Source of the DNA: Leptospira sp. B5-022
GTDB lineage: Bacteria > Spirochaetota > Leptospiria > Leptospirales > Leptospiraceae
Assembly: GCF_000347035.1 (NCBI RefSeq)
Contig: NZ_ANIJ01000025.1
Span: 1-64,000, forward strand
Length of the DNA stretch: 64,000 nt
Direction of reading: 5' to 3'
Under the pieces are notes generated by a model. That model was not told the origin of the DNA and did no database searches. It was given only the letters and a program-made list of their open reading frames with translations. Position 1 is the stretch's first letter, and every line of letters starts with the position of its first letter. Shown here in pieces: positions 18,739 to 27,398 of this stretch. The position numbers and the translations under genes were made by a program.

Positions 18739-19539
18739 TTAAGAAAATTTTTGTCCGAGTCTTTCCATTCCTCTTAAAAAACCGGGAGACAGTCTCGTCA
18801 AAAAGCGCAGTAACTTCGCGGTAAAACCCGGGAAGACATGCATCTTCTTTTTTTCAATCCCTCTCACTATGGCTCGAACCACCATCTGTGGACTGTCTAC
18901 GATCAAAGGAGGAACTACTTTAGGTTTATCCGTTCCGAATTGCTGAGAATGTAGTATGTTCGTATTTGCGAAAAAAGGATACACGTTAGTCGTATATATC
19001 CCCTGGTGTCTATAACCGGAATCCAACGCTTCACCCAAGGCCCTGATCCCGAATTTGGATACGGAATAATATATCAATTCACCCGGGGCAGTGATCCCGG
19101 CACAGGAAGATAGATTTACGATCTGTCCGTATTTTCTTTCCAACATTGCAGGTAAAAATAAACGAGAAAGATAGATTGGAGCGTATAAGTTCACGTCCAA
19201 GATCAATTTCCATTTGTCCATGGGAACATCCAGTAATCTTCCGCCGAAAGCCAAACCTGCGTTATTGACTAATATATCTATCTTAGGTTGGATCTTGATC
19301 GCTGCTTTATAAGCTTTTTCGCAACCTGATTCGCTGCTTAAATCCGCAGCAAAACTTCCGAGTATTTTACCGGGTACAGGTTTGGAATTTTCCAAATAGA
19401 ATTCAGGTTTTGTTTCAGGCGCTTTCATATCCGTAAGCACTAGATTGGCGCCTTTCTTTAACAGTTGTTTGGTTAATTCTTTCCCAAAACCACCGCTTGC
19501 TCCGGTGATTAAAATGTTTTTCCCGCTTAATCTGCTCAT
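18739..19539 (-). CDS. Short-chain dehydrogenase/reductase (SDR)
   Basis: This 266-residue NAD(P)-dependent oxidoreductase has the glycine motif ITGASGGFGKE, NNAGLAF, the active serine in VNLSSCAG and YYSVSKFG (YxxxK). The basic, hydrophobic C-terminal tail (about 230-266) may touch the membrane, as in retinol- or steroid-type SDRs. Its ATG overlaps the stop of the upstream metal-hydrolase-like gene as ATGA, so the two are translationally coupled. A joint pathway with the neighbouring hydrolases is likely but unidentified. Confidence 0.9.
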   Translation of the reverse strand: MSRLSGKNILITGASGGFGKELTKQLLKKGANLVLTDMKAPETKPEFYLENSKPVPGKILGSFAADLSSESGCEKAYKAAIKIQPKIDILVNNAGLAFGGRLLDVPMDKWKLILDVNLYAPIYLSRLFLPAMLERKYGQIVNLSSCAGITAPGELIYYSVSKFGIRALGEALDSGYRHQGIYTTNVYPFFANTNILHSQQFGTDKPKVVPPLIVDSPQMVVRAIVRGIEKKKMHVFPGFTAKLLRFLTRLSPGFLRGMERLGQKFS

Positions 19540-20384
19540 GCAATTTCCTTGTATTTATGCTCTGGGGATTCGAAGATCACTCTACTTAATTCCAGATTAT
19601 CTTCTTGTTCCGGATGAAACCCGGGACGGAAGTATCTGAAGAATGCACCCGCCGCATGAAAGAAGACCTTTTCGTCTATAAAGATAAAACGGAAAGCATC
19701 TTTTCTGGTTTTCCATTTAAAAGTAAGTCCCTCTTGCCAGAGAAGGATTTCCGCACCTATAAATGTTGCCGCCCAGAACACGATAGTCACTCCGAGGAAA
19801 GTGATCATTCTTCTGAAATAATTTCCGCTGATATCCAAGAATACATCGTAAGCCGCGGATTTGTGTTCTATCTCTTCCGCTGCATGCCATTCCCAAAGGC
19901 GTTTCATTTCGGATTCCGCTTGGTCTAAGGCCTTGATCTGCAAGCCTATTGTCGCTACCAGAGAAGTATAATGTTCTGCCCCGGCTGTTGCCGCCAAACA
20001 AGACTTAGCTGACATGATCTTTTCCACGTAATTTACGAAGAAAGAATTCACAAAATCGGTGAATGTTTTGATCTTAAATCCTTGGTCTTCCAGTATTTTC
20101 CAGGTCTTTTTATGTTCTCCCGCATGTTGCGCTTCTTGGCCCATAAATGCTTTTGCGTTCCTAAGGACTCTTGGATCCTTAATATTTGGGAGAAATTTTT
20201 GTATACTTCTAATAAAAAATCTTTCTCCGTCCGGGAAAAACAATGTCCAGGTATTCAGAATATGGGTTTTATACGCTGAACCGTCCATCCAATGTTTACT
20301 GGTCCCGTTTTCGCTAAATTCGAATTTAGGTTTTCTGACTGGATAAAAATGAAAATCCTTATCCTGTAAAATTTCGCTGCTCAT
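19536..20384 (-). CDS. Predicted metal-dependent hydrolase (PF10118-like)
   Basis: The 282-residue protein has a four-helix core rich in conserved H/E pairs: MGQEAQHAGEH, TAGAEHYTS and WEWHAAEEIEHKSAAYDV. These are typical of the PF10118 family and look like a di-metal helical bundle. HWMDGSAYKTHILNTW near residue 30 is also characteristic. A hydrophobic segment around 190-215 suggests membrane association. The activity of this family is not established. I chose the ATG at 20384, six codons inside the longest frame, because AGAAGG lies 6 nt upstream. Confidence 0.82.
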   Translation of the reverse strand: MSSEILQDKDFHFYPVRKPKFEFSENGTSKHWMDGSAYKTHILNTWTLFFPDGERFFIRSIQKFLPNIKDPRVLRNAKAFMGQEAQHAGEHKKTWKILEDQGFKIKTFTDFVNSFFVNYVEKIMSAKSCLAATAGAEHYTSLVATIGLQIKALDQAESEMKRLWEWHAAEEIEHKSAAYDVFLDISGNYFRRMITFLGVTIVFWAATFIGAEILLWQEGLTFKWKTRKDAFRFIFIDEKVFFHAAGAFFRYFRPGFHPEQEDNLELSRVIFESPEHKYKEIA

Positions 20385-20428
20385 AATAAGCCTTCTAATC
20401 AAATATTAAAATTATTGAATGTATTTCA

Positions 20429-21388
20429 CTAAGCCGGGACTTTTTGTTTTTGTTTTTTAACTGCAGGCTTAGAAGGGGACTTTGGTTTTTTCTTTTCCTT
20501 CCAAAGGCGAACATGAGGAAGATCCTCATCCAGCCAATACGCAGTCGAATCGGTAACCACTAAGATCTCCTCCCATTTTGCTCCGAACGATTCAGACTCT
20601 TTTGTGCCGTTATAGATTTTGCCTATATGCGGTTCTACCGCCCAGAGCCCGGGTTCCGCTCTGAAGTCGGAACCTTCTCCCCATAATGGCGAGTGCCCAG
20701 AAACTCCTGGGATCAGATCTTTGATCATTTGTGGAAATAAATAGGCGAATGTTTGGAACGGAAATCCGTTCACTCTTCCGCCTGGGAGATTATAAGCCGG
20801 GAGTCTTCCCACCTTATGCCCTAAAACTCCCTGGGGATAAATGGAATGGCAGTTAACGTATCCGGAAGCACGGATCCTTGCATCCACTTCCAAATAGATT
20901 TCGGATAAGGTTCTTTCTTCCAAGACCCTTCTTAAAATTAATTCTCTGTATTCTTCTAAATTTGCGAGCGCCTTATCGTGTTCCGGATTTTTACCGAAAG
21001 AAAATGCGTATCCAACGTCTGCGGCTCTTCCTGCAAACGTAGGAGCTACGTCCAGGATCACAGCCATACCTTCTTCCAATCTGCGGTTGGAAGGTTGGAA
21101 CTTTCCGCCAAAATGGGGAAGTAAACCTTCTCCATTTCTTAAATAATTCAGAGAGAGTGGACGTTTGAATCCTCTGAATGCGGTCCGATCTCCGAACCAT
21201 GCAAACCCATAATGGAAGAAGGATGTGCCACCTGCATTTCGGATATAATCGTCTATCTTACGGGCCGCTTCCTTTTCGGTGATCCCCGGATACAATTCCT
21301 TGCGTACGGATTCCACCGCTTCGTAAGCCAAGGCTTGCACTTTGCGGTAAGATTCTAGTTCTTCTCTAGGATATGTTTCACGGGACAT
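20429..21388 (-). CDS. M24 family metallopeptidase-like protein (Xaa-Pro peptidase/creatinase fold)
   Basis: This 319-residue pita-bread enzyme carries all five expected metal ligands: the aspartates in VILDVAPTFAGRAADVGYAF, the histidine in GVLGHKVGRLP, and the glutamates in LWAVEPHIG and KWEEILVVT. It is shorter than aminopeptidase P and lacks that enzyme's N-terminal domain. The C-terminus is a lysine/proline-rich tail. A strong GGAAGGAG site precedes the ATG. It heads the operon with the PF10118-like, SDR and alpha/beta hydrolase genes (44 nt to the next). Peptide substrate and role are unknown. Confidence 0.87.
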   Translation of the reverse strand: MSRETYPREELESYRKVQALAYEAVESVRKELYPGITEKEAARKIDDYIRNAGGTSFFHYGFAWFGDRTAFRGFKRPLSLNYLRNGEGLLPHFGGKFQPSNRRLEEGMAVILDVAPTFAGRAADVGYAFSFGKNPEHDKALANLEEYRELILRRVLEERTLSEIYLEVDARIRASGYVNCHSIYPQGVLGHKVGRLPAYNLPGGRVNGFPFQTFAYLFPQMIKDLIPGVSGHSPLWGEGSDFRAEPGLWAVEPHIGKIYNGTKESESFGAKWEEILVVTDSTAYWLDEDLPHVRLWKEKKKPKSPSKPAVKKQKQKVPA

Positions 21389-21465
21389 AGGTCTCTTCTC
21401 CTTCCTTGCGGAATCCGACAGGAAGGTTTTATCCTAACCGATATGCGAAAAACAATCGTCCGAAC

Positions 21466-22560
21466 TTATAGTTTGCTACCCTTTTTTCTCCATTCCAAAG
21501 GAGTCATTCCGGTGATTTTCAAGAACTGGGCGTTAAATGTGGACTTTGTATTAAAGCCTACATCATAAGCGATAGAGAGAACAGTGCGGTCCAAATCCTC
21601 TAATAGCAGTGCTTTAGCCTCTTCTACCCGAAATGAATTCAAGAATTCGTTGAAGTTTTTGCCGTAGGTTTCGTTTAAAATGCGGGAAAGTTGGTGGGGA
21701 GAGACCAATAGTTTTTCGGCAAAGTCCTGGATTTTCAGACTTTCTTCTTTGTATATTTTATCGACCTCGACCAATTCCTTGATGCGGGAATGAAGATGGT
21801 CCAGATCCAATCCGTTCAGTTGGGTCCTTTCGTATCTTTTCTGTTGGATCTCCGACTTCAAAGAAATGAAAAAATTCGGATACCTTGCGGAGAATAAAAA
21901 CACAAGAACGATACCGAGAGTTTGGAAGCTAGAACCTGCCGCTAACAGAAATTGGTTCTTCAAAAAATATCCGAACCAACAAAGTTGTATCGTGGTAAAC
22001 ACTACGATCAGGATCGTATAAACCAAAGAAGAAAGCGGAATCTCAGTTTCCTTAGAAGCCTTTCTGAACAATACCCAAAGAAAGATGGAATACACCGTCT
22101 GGTGGATGGAACCGAAGATTGTGACCCCAGTCAGAATATCCACCTTGGAACCGAACATCGCATTTCGGATATACTCTTTGATCTCTTCTGCAGGCAGAAT
22201 GATATAAGCTGTTAACTCGCCTAGCAAGAGTAGAATGGCCGGGATAAAATGTTTTCCGATCCGGATCTCTCTGTCCAAGGCAAATTGGACCATATTTCTT
22301 GAGACCAAAAGTAAAGTAGGACCCACGGCCCAGACTGCTGGGAAGAATGCCGGCCAAAACCATATATGATCCGCGGCCCATGGTAGCAAACCTAAGCCCA
22401 ATCGACTCTCTACCAAGGCAAGAATGATAGCGAGATAGAAGATCCCGCCGGGTATCGCATTTTCCCTTTTTTTAGCGAGTTCCATCGCCGCGAGAAGTAG
22501 ACAAAGTGCGGTCCCAAATTGGATCCAAAAATGAAGAAAAAAACCGGGCAGATGCTCCAA
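21466..22560 (-). CDS. Membrane-anchored AraC family transcriptional regulator
   Basis: The first 240 or so of 364 residues hold about seven hydrophobic helices. The C-terminal 100 residues form a double helix-turn-helix of AraC type (LLVSPHQLSRILNETYGKNF, then DVGFNTKSTFNAQFLKITGM). Such proteins sense a membrane or extracytoplasmic cue and regulate nearby genes. The start is TTG with AAGGA about 8 nt ahead. It lies between the M24 operon (same strand, 77 nt away) and the divergent citrate-synthase-like gene, so either could be its target. Confidence 0.88.
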   Translation of the reverse strand: MEHLPGFFLHFWIQFGTALCLLLAAMELAKKRENAIPGGIFYLAIILALVESRLGLGLLPWAADHIWFWPAFFPAVWAVGPTLLLVSRNMVQFALDREIRIGKHFIPAILLLLGELTAYIILPAEEIKEYIRNAMFGSKVDILTGVTIFGSIHQTVYSIFLWVLFRKASKETEIPLSSLVYTILIVVFTTIQLCWFGYFLKNQFLLAAGSSFQTLGIVLVFLFSARYPNFFISLKSEIQQKRYERTQLNGLDLDHLHSRIKELVEVDKIYKEESLKIQDFAEKLLVSPHQLSRILNETYGKNFNEFLNSFRVEEAKALLLEDLDRTVLSIAYDVGFNTKSTFNAQFLKITGMTPLEWRKKGSKL

Positions 22561-22687
22561 AACAAAATTCCTTCGAAACTTCGGGTGAGTAAATCTAAGG
22601 CGAAAGTTTTGTCCAGCCGAAAGGGAAAATTGCAGTCGGCGCCAAGGAAGGTTTGACTATTGCACCCTTCCCTTGTTTCCTATCGGT

Positions 22688-23971
22688 ATGAGCGATTTCG
22701 TAGAGTTGAAATTCGGAGACCAAGTCCACCGCCTTCCTGTAATCACCGGAACGGACGGAAATAAAGGAATCGATATTAGGGATTTGCATACTAAGACGGG
22801 ACTAACATCTTACGATCCAGGTTTTTTTAATACAGCGTACGCCCAGAGTAAAATTTCCAGAAGAGATCCTCTCACCGGAGATTTACAATACAGAGGCTAT
22901 GATGTCGCGGAATTAGTGCATTATTCCACTTTTGTAGAGACTAGCTACCTGCTGATTTACGGAGATCTTCCTAACGAAAAGCAGCTGAAAGAATTCTCCA
23001 TGAAACTTTCCAAACATAGTTTGATCCACGAAGACATGATCAATCTATTCGACGGTTTCCCGGGAAGAGCTCACCCTCTTGCGGTACTTTCCGTAATGGT
23101 TTCTTCCTTATCCAGCTATTACCAGGACGAATACGAAGAATATCTGGATAGAGGTATCGACCAAGCAGCCAGACTTTTGGCGAAGATCAGAACGATCTCC
23201 GCATTCTCCTACAAAAAAATGATAGGGCAACCTTTCGTTTATCCGTTGGATCGTCATCCGTATTGTACGAATTTCTTATATATGCTTTTTTCCATTCCGT
23301 CGGTCAAATATCAACCTTCGGAAGAACATGATAGGATCCTGAACCAGCTTTGGATCTTGTACGCGGATCATGAACAGAATGTTTCCAATACCACCGTCCA
23401 GTTGATCGGTTCCACTCAGGCAAATATATTCGCATCCGTTTCCTCGGCGATCAACGCGCTTTGGGGCTCCAGAGAAGGCGGAAGACAAGTAGCAGCGGTA
23501 GAGCTTATCGAAGATATTATCAAATCCAAACTTTCCGTTCCGGAATTTTTCGAAAGATTCAAAAAGGGAGAATCCCAACTTCACTCCACCTGCTTCGGTC
23601 ACGATGCATACAAGGTAAAGAGCAAACGTTCTACCATCGCCCAAAAACTATTCTCCGAATTTTATAAGCAGAAGAAATTGGATCCGATCGCAGAGATCGC
23701 TCTACAAGTGGATGATTTCGTAAGTAAAGATCCTTTTTATCTGGAAAAAAATCTGTATCCGAACTTGGAGTTCTATAGTGCGATCCTATTCCATAGTTTA
23801 GGAATTCCTAAAGAACTTTTTACAGCAATGCAGGCGATCGGTAAACTTCCGGGTTGGCTGGCTCACTGGAGAGAACAAAGGATCGGCGTGAACTCATCTC
23901 ATAAGGTACGTCCTCGCCAGATCTTTACCGGAGAAACTCACAGAAAGTACAAACAGATCCTGGAAAGATAA
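22688..23971 (+). CDS. Divergent citrate synthase-family protein with altered catalytic residues
   Basis: The 427-residue protein has citrate synthase architecture along its length: DPLTGDLQYRGYDVAELV, ADHEQN (H228), FGHDAYK (H305), R314, and GWLAHWREQ followed by VRPRQIFTG. Two of the three catalytic residues differ. The histidine of the usual WGPxHGGAN is glutamate here (ALWGSREGGRQ, E263), and the aspartate of NVDFYSG is glutamate (NLEFYSA, E361). The arginine before VGW is lysine. It may therefore condense another acyl-CoA/keto-acid pair, or be non-catalytic. The ATG at 22688 was preferred to an in-frame TTG five codons earlier. Confidence 0.85.
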   Translation: MSDFVELKFGDQVHRLPVITGTDGNKGIDIRDLHTKTGLTSYDPGFFNTAYAQSKISRRDPLTGDLQYRGYDVAELVHYSTFVETSYLLIYGDLPNEKQLKEFSMKLSKHSLIHEDMINLFDGFPGRAHPLAVLSVMVSSLSSYYQDEYEEYLDRGIDQAARLLAKIRTISAFSYKKMIGQPFVYPLDRHPYCTNFLYMLFSIPSVKYQPSEEHDRILNQLWILYADHEQNVSNTTVQLIGSTQANIFASVSSAINALWGSREGGRQVAAVELIEDIIKSKLSVPEFFERFKKGESQLHSTCFGHDAYKVKSKRSTIAQKLFSEFYKQKKLDPIAEIALQVDDFVSKDPFYLEKNLYPNLEFYSAILFHSLGIPKELFTAMQAIGKLPGWLAHWREQRIGVNSSHKVRPRQIFTGETHRKYKQILER

Positions 23972-24261
23972 TCCTCCTTTTCAAAACCTCAGTCGCAATC
24001 GAATTGATCGCATACTAAAACTGCACAAACGATTGCACTTAGGTTTTGCGGATCTCCCGGATCGTTTAATTTTGCGCAAACTGCCAAGTACACCCCCGGG
24101 TGAGATCATCCTCTCTCGACTCCTTCTTCATTTTTTGATCGTTGCCCAAATAAGAGCATTGAAAAAGAAGAAGTGCGCAAACCCAGAAACTTCTCATATA
24201 ACATCCAAAAGGCGATTGATCTTATAGCCGAAATCTCTTTTAACTCTGTGTCTCCAAAAAC
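23972..24261. other. Intergenic region, nothing recognised
   Basis: About 290 nt lie between the citrate-synthase-like gene and the peroxidase terminator. I see no credible gene, RNA or repeat in it, and no obvious terminator for the plus-strand gene. Confidence 0.5.
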
Positions 24262-24292
24262 AAAAAAAAACCGTCTCCTTTCGGAGCCGGTC
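24262..24292 (-). terminator. Rho-independent terminator of the cytochrome c peroxidase gene
   Basis: On the minus strand the stem ACCGGCTCC/GGAGACGGT, with a GAAA loop, is followed by nine T residues. It lies about 45 nt past the stop. Confidence 0.88.
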
Positions 24293-24335
24293 TGAATAGG
24301 TTTCAATTCTGTAAGTTCGTTGATCTAAGATCTAA

Positions 24336-25319
24336 TTAATTAGACCGATTTTTATCCGATAATGCCTTCAGGAAAGATACTATAGAATCCACCTCTTCGG
24401 AGGAAAGCTCTTTTCCGAGCTGCAAATATGCCATTTTTTTCACCGCTTCCGGTAGGGTTGCCACCTTTCCATCATGGAAATAAGGAGCGGTTAAGGCAAT
24501 ATTTCTAAGAGACGGAACTTTGAAGAAATACTTTTCAGCATCGTTCTTAGTAATAGCAGATCTTCCGACGTCAGTCGTATTCTCGTACGGGTTCACCTGT
24601 CCTAGTTTGCGGAAGCTATTTCCGCCCAACAGAGGACCGTTATGGCATTGGATACATCCGGCGCTTAAGAAAGTCTCTAATCCCTTCTGTTCTTCCGAAG
24701 TTAAAGCCCTATGATTTCCAGCCTGGAACTCATCGAAACGGTCTCTGGTAATCAAGGTTCTTTCAAAAGCAGCAATCGCCTCTGCCAAATTGTCATAAGT
24801 GATTTTTTTATCCTGATCCGGGAATGCTTTTGCAAACAGGTCCACATATTCAGGAATTTCGGAGAGTTTTTTCTCCACAGCTGCTTCGGAAGGCATAGCC
24901 ATTTCCACCGGGTTTAAGATCGGGCCTTTTGCTTGCGCCTTTAGGTCTGCCGCTCTTCCGTCCCAAAATTGGACGAAATGAAATCCGGCATTCAGAGAAG
25001 TCGGAGAATTCCGATCTCCGTTTTTCCCGAGAGCTCCCGGAGAAGTCGGAAGATTATCCACTCCTGCCGACTTACCCAGAGTTCCATGGCAGGAGCTACA
25101 GGATTGTGAATCGTTGATAGAAAGACGTTTTTCGAAATAAAGTTTTTCGCCTAAAGCAATCCTAGCCGGAGTATCCTTTTCCGAACCAGGCATTTTTTCC
25201 GGAAGGATCCCGAAGGAGGTCTTCGCGTCTTGCATGAGCTGTTTTGTTTTCTCGGATGGGCCGCATGCCGAGACAAGAGCCAAAATTAGGCCCAAGTACA
25301 GTGTTCGTGTTTTCTTCAT
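24336..25319 (-). CDS. Di-haem cytochrome c peroxidase (MauG/CcpA family) lipoprotein
   Basis: This enzyme reduces H2O2 to water in the periplasm with electrons from a cytochrome c. The 327-residue protein has a lipoprotein signal ending LVSAC (C19) and two haem c sites (C74-SS-C77-H78 and C222-IQ-C225-H226), with the typical FWDGRA and LRNIALTAPYFHDG motifs. The lipobox suggests anchoring on a membrane rather than free periplasmic location. An inverted repeat resembling a PerR box lies 15 nt upstream of the ATG, so peroxide induction is likely. Its own terminator marks it as monocistronic. Confidence 0.94.
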   Translation of the reverse strand: MKKTRTLYLGLILALVSACGPSEKTKQLMQDAKTSFGILPEKMPGSEKDTPARIALGEKLYFEKRLSINDSQSCSSCHGTLGKSAGVDNLPTSPGALGKNGDRNSPTSLNAGFHFVQFWDGRAADLKAQAKGPILNPVEMAMPSEAAVEKKLSEIPEYVDLFAKAFPDQDKKITYDNLAEAIAAFERTLITRDRFDEFQAGNHRALTSEEQKGLETFLSAGCIQCHNGPLLGGNSFRKLGQVNPYENTTDVGRSAITKNDAEKYFFKVPSLRNIALTAPYFHDGKVATLPEAVKKMAYLQLGKELSSEEVDSIVSFLKALSDKNRSN

Positions 25320-25333
25320 TTTTCATCACCACA

Positions 25334-25352
25334 GATTAGAATCATTCTAATC
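25334..25352. promoter_or_regulatory. Putative PerR/Fur-family operator upstream of the peroxidase gene
   Basis: GATTAGAATCATTCTAATC is a perfect 9-1-9 inverted repeat. Its core TTAGAATCATTCTAA differs from the Bacillus PerR consensus TTATAATNATTATAA by one symmetric change per arm. It ends 15 nt before the start codon, where repressor binding would block transcription or initiation. PerR control of peroxidase genes is known in Leptospira; binding here is inference. Confidence 0.7.
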
Positions 25353-25428
25353 TTGTGTAGGATCTCGCGTAGAGAATTAGAGACAACTCTTTTTCGAAAG
25401 AATCCAATCACTTCTCAGAAAAATTCAG

Positions 25429-27282
25429 TTACGGATGCAATCTAAGCTCGAATTCGAATTTACCAGGCTCACTCAATAGGAAAAATCTTGCTCCTAATTT
25501 TTCCGCCCTTACTTTTAGGTCCGCTTCTAAAATGGAAGAAGGTTCTTCTTTGGTTTCCGCAACTCCAGTGGTCTGTACCCTAAGTAATATAGAATCTCCT
25601 TCTTTTCCCCAAAAAATTTTAGATTCTCCGGACCTTCTCGCCCCTATCTTTACGGCATCGGAGAAGATCCTCTGGACCTGAAGGCATTCGTCTATCCTCA
25701 AAAACTGAGACACTTTTTGGATCTCTGAATGAGAGAATAACGGGTTTTTCTGAACGAACTTTCTCATCTCTTCTTCCACTAATTCCTCTTTTCCACCCTG
25801 GTGGTGCATTAGGTCCAAAATATCCCGGACCCCGGAAAGAGTTTGGTTTAGTTCGTTTTTGAGTTTAGAAAGGGATTTATCCGAACTTTCTTTGGACTCC
25901 AATTGATCGATCAGAGAATGAAATCCTTTGTCCACGGATTGGTCCACCAAGGCGGCATACTTTGCCTTTTCCTCGGCGTTCAATCTGAGTTGTTCGTTAT
26001 ATTTGGATTGTAATTCCGCGAATGTCTCCGCCTTCTCCAGATCTTTAGTAAATCTTAATGATATAATATAAGAATTGAATGCTATAAATCCGACGAGTGC
26101 AGCCGGGAAACTATAAGGGATGAGAAAGTAAACTTCGTACAATCCCCAGATGACATCGTTCACCATAGAAATTGCTAGTATCATACCCGAAAGAAACACG
26201 GTCCTCGCTCTATCTTCCTTCTGCCACCAAGCATATCCTAATGCGGCTAACAGCACCAAAGTATAAAATGGAGGCACATGCATGAAGAAGGAATATAGAT
26301 AAATAAGTTCTTCTTCTCCTAATACGAACACGGATAGGACGAAAATGAGCATGGTACTCATTAATATCGCCATCCATCTGGCTCCGAACTGTTTCGGATA
26401 CATCGTTTTCAGGATCAAATACACGGAAGGCACCAGACTCGCTTCGCAGAAATATTCCATTCTGATCCGAAGATCCAAACTCAACTCAGGTGTAAGAAAA
26501 TATTGAAGTCCGGAAGTCACGAAGGAATAGAATGCGACTAAAAAGCAGAATAACGCGAAAAATAGCGGCACCAAGTCCTTTCTATATGAAGCGAAGAAAA
26601 TGAGATGATACAAACCTACTGAAAAAATAATGGCGACTAAAAGTGTCTCCCAGATAAAATCCTGTACCACTTTTGACTTCAGATTATCCAGATCTCCGAT
26701 CAGAAACGGATTGCGGATCCCGCCTTTTAGGAAATTTCCCCTATAATTCGAAACGTTTACGATTAGTTCCGTATCCAGGGAATCTAATGGATAGATCTGA
26801 GTATTCGGATGAACCAAAAACTCCGTATCCGCCCGGCCGGTCCCATTAATCCCATTGGCAAAGATCAATCGTTTTCCGAAATATACGGAATAGACTCCCG
26901 GGATCCTAGGAACATAAATCCCTAAATTTTTTTCTTCCGGAGATTTATGGATCTTTAATCTATAGGAACCATGTCCTTGCCAGGTAAATTCTGACGAATA
27001 ATCCCTCCAAATCCCCGGGACCGGAAAGTATTGGCCGCTCTCCACATAACCCGTATTAGGTGAGTAAAGATTTCCCCAACTGAATTCCCAATCTCCTTTG
27101 AGGGGATAAATTTCTCCCCAAGGACTGACTGTACTCATATCTATACTTCCTTTGTACAGTAAAGGAACCTTTTCGGAAGTTTTGGGAGAGCAAGCGGTTA
27201 AAAGAAAGAAGGCACAAAGAAGGATTACTAAGTTTCTTTTTTTTTCGAATTCATCCGAAGTTAAGCCCACAAGTATATTCAA
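25429..27282 (-). CDS. 7TMR-DISM receptor with degenerate histidine-kinase-like C-terminus
   Basis: The 617-residue protein has a lipobox-like signal (FFLLTAC). An extracytoplasmic DISMED2-like beta-sandwich follows (about 45-200: GDWEFSWGNL, PVPGIW, GSYRLKI), then seven hydrophobic helices (about 210-420). A coiled-coil and an ATPase-like region end the protein. The kinase part appears dead: where HisKA_3 proteins have ELHD there is KNELNQTLSG, and the N-box and glycine boxes are not recognisable. It may relay signals by conformational change. The start (TTG at 27282, or GTG at 27270) is uncertain. Confidence 0.78.
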   Translation of the reverse strand: MNILVGLTSDEFEKKRNLVILLCAFFLLTACSPKTSEKVPLLYKGSIDMSTVSPWGEIYPLKGDWEFSWGNLYSPNTGYVESGQYFPVPGIWRDYSSEFTWQGHGSYRLKIHKSPEEKNLGIYVPRIPGVYSVYFGKRLIFANGINGTGRADTEFLVHPNTQIYPLDSLDTELIVNVSNYRGNFLKGGIRNPFLIGDLDNLKSKVVQDFIWETLLVAIIFSVGLYHLIFFASYRKDLVPLFFALFCFLVAFYSFVTSGLQYFLTPELSLDLRIRMEYFCEASLVPSVYLILKTMYPKQFGARWMAILMSTMLIFVLSVFVLGEEELIYLYSFFMHVPPFYTLVLLAALGYAWWQKEDRARTVFLSGMILAISMVNDVIWGLYEVYFLIPYSFPAALVGFIAFNSYIISLRFTKDLEKAETFAELQSKYNEQLRLNAEEKAKYAALVDQSVDKGFHSLIDQLESKESSDKSLSKLKNELNQTLSGVRDILDLMHHQGGKEELVEEEMRKFVQKNPLFSHSEIQKVSQFLRIDECLQVQRIFSDAVKIGARRSGESKIFWGKEGDSILLRVQTTGVAETKEEPSSILEADLKVRAEKLGARFFLLSEPGKFEFELRLHP

Positions 27283-27398
27283 AAAACCCGGAACGGGGAA
27301 ATCAAATGAAAAACTTCACCTAAGAGATACTAGACTATTTTGGAGCTTCATTACTGAAATTTAGAAGAATTACAAATAGATACTTAAGGGATGGGAAT

